A DNA stretch of 6,044 bases from Halonatronomonas sp051745425 (GTDB lineage Bacteria; Bacillota; Halanaerobiia; Halanaerobiales; Halarsenatibacteraceae): positions 1-6,044 of the forward strand of contig JBNJEB010000095.1 in assembly GCA_051745425.1 (NCBI GenBank). Reading direction: 5' to 3'. Positions 6,025-6,044 of this stretch are shown piece after piece; within the stretch, counting starts at the first letter, position 1, and every line of letters begins with the position of its first letter. The position numbers and the translations under genes were made by a program. The notes under the pieces are model-generated. The model searched no databases. It saw nothing but the letters and a program-made list of their open reading frames with translations, and had not been told where the DNA came from.

Positions 6025-6044
6025 ACTCATTATCTATATTTTTT

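Overview
The window is AT-rich DNA in which every credible gene lies on the minus strand, packed head to tail with gaps of 4 to 18 bases. The proteins are typical of a low-GC Firmicute (Bacillota), and an anaerobic lineage such as Halanaerobiales would fit. That placement rests on base composition, gene style and GGAGG ribosome binding sites, not on a marker gene, so it is tentative.

In the direction of transcription (high to low coordinates) the order is: glmS (6007-4184, glucosamine-6-phosphate synthase, complete), acpS (4172-3798, holo-ACP synthase, complete), nnr (3793-2249, bifunctional NAD(P)HX epimerase/dehydratase, complete, TTG start), a two-CBS-domain protein (about 2243-1797, complete), and a large gene running off the left edge (1778 to beyond 1). 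The layout looks like one operon. The acpS ribosome binding site overlaps the glmS stop, the nnr ribosome binding site is built from the last codons of acpS, and the CBS gene begins at or just after the nnr stop. No promoter or terminator is visible. The operon's start lies upstream of the right edge or very near it, and its end lies beyond the left edge.

The first three genes are housekeeping: amino-sugar supply for the cell wall, activation of acyl carrier protein, and repair of damaged NAD(P)H. The CBS protein is probably a small adenine-nucleotide-sensing regulator. The fifth gene is the unusual one. It begins with a DbpA-type RNA-binding domain (normally the C-terminal tail of DEAD-box rRNA helicases) fused to a UPF1/IGHMBP2-like superfamily 1 helicase core. 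Its Walker A motif and its YR and FQG motifs remain, but motif II reads ED where DE is expected, motif III has lost its glutamine, and motif V has Q for E. It may be an RNA-directed translocase or a partly degenerate ATPase.

A second oddity is a perfect 14-bp inverted repeat with a single central base (4003-4031) inside the catalytic-motif codons of acpS. No tRNA, rRNA, CRISPR array or mobile element is seen, and no stretch over 300 bases lacks a gene.
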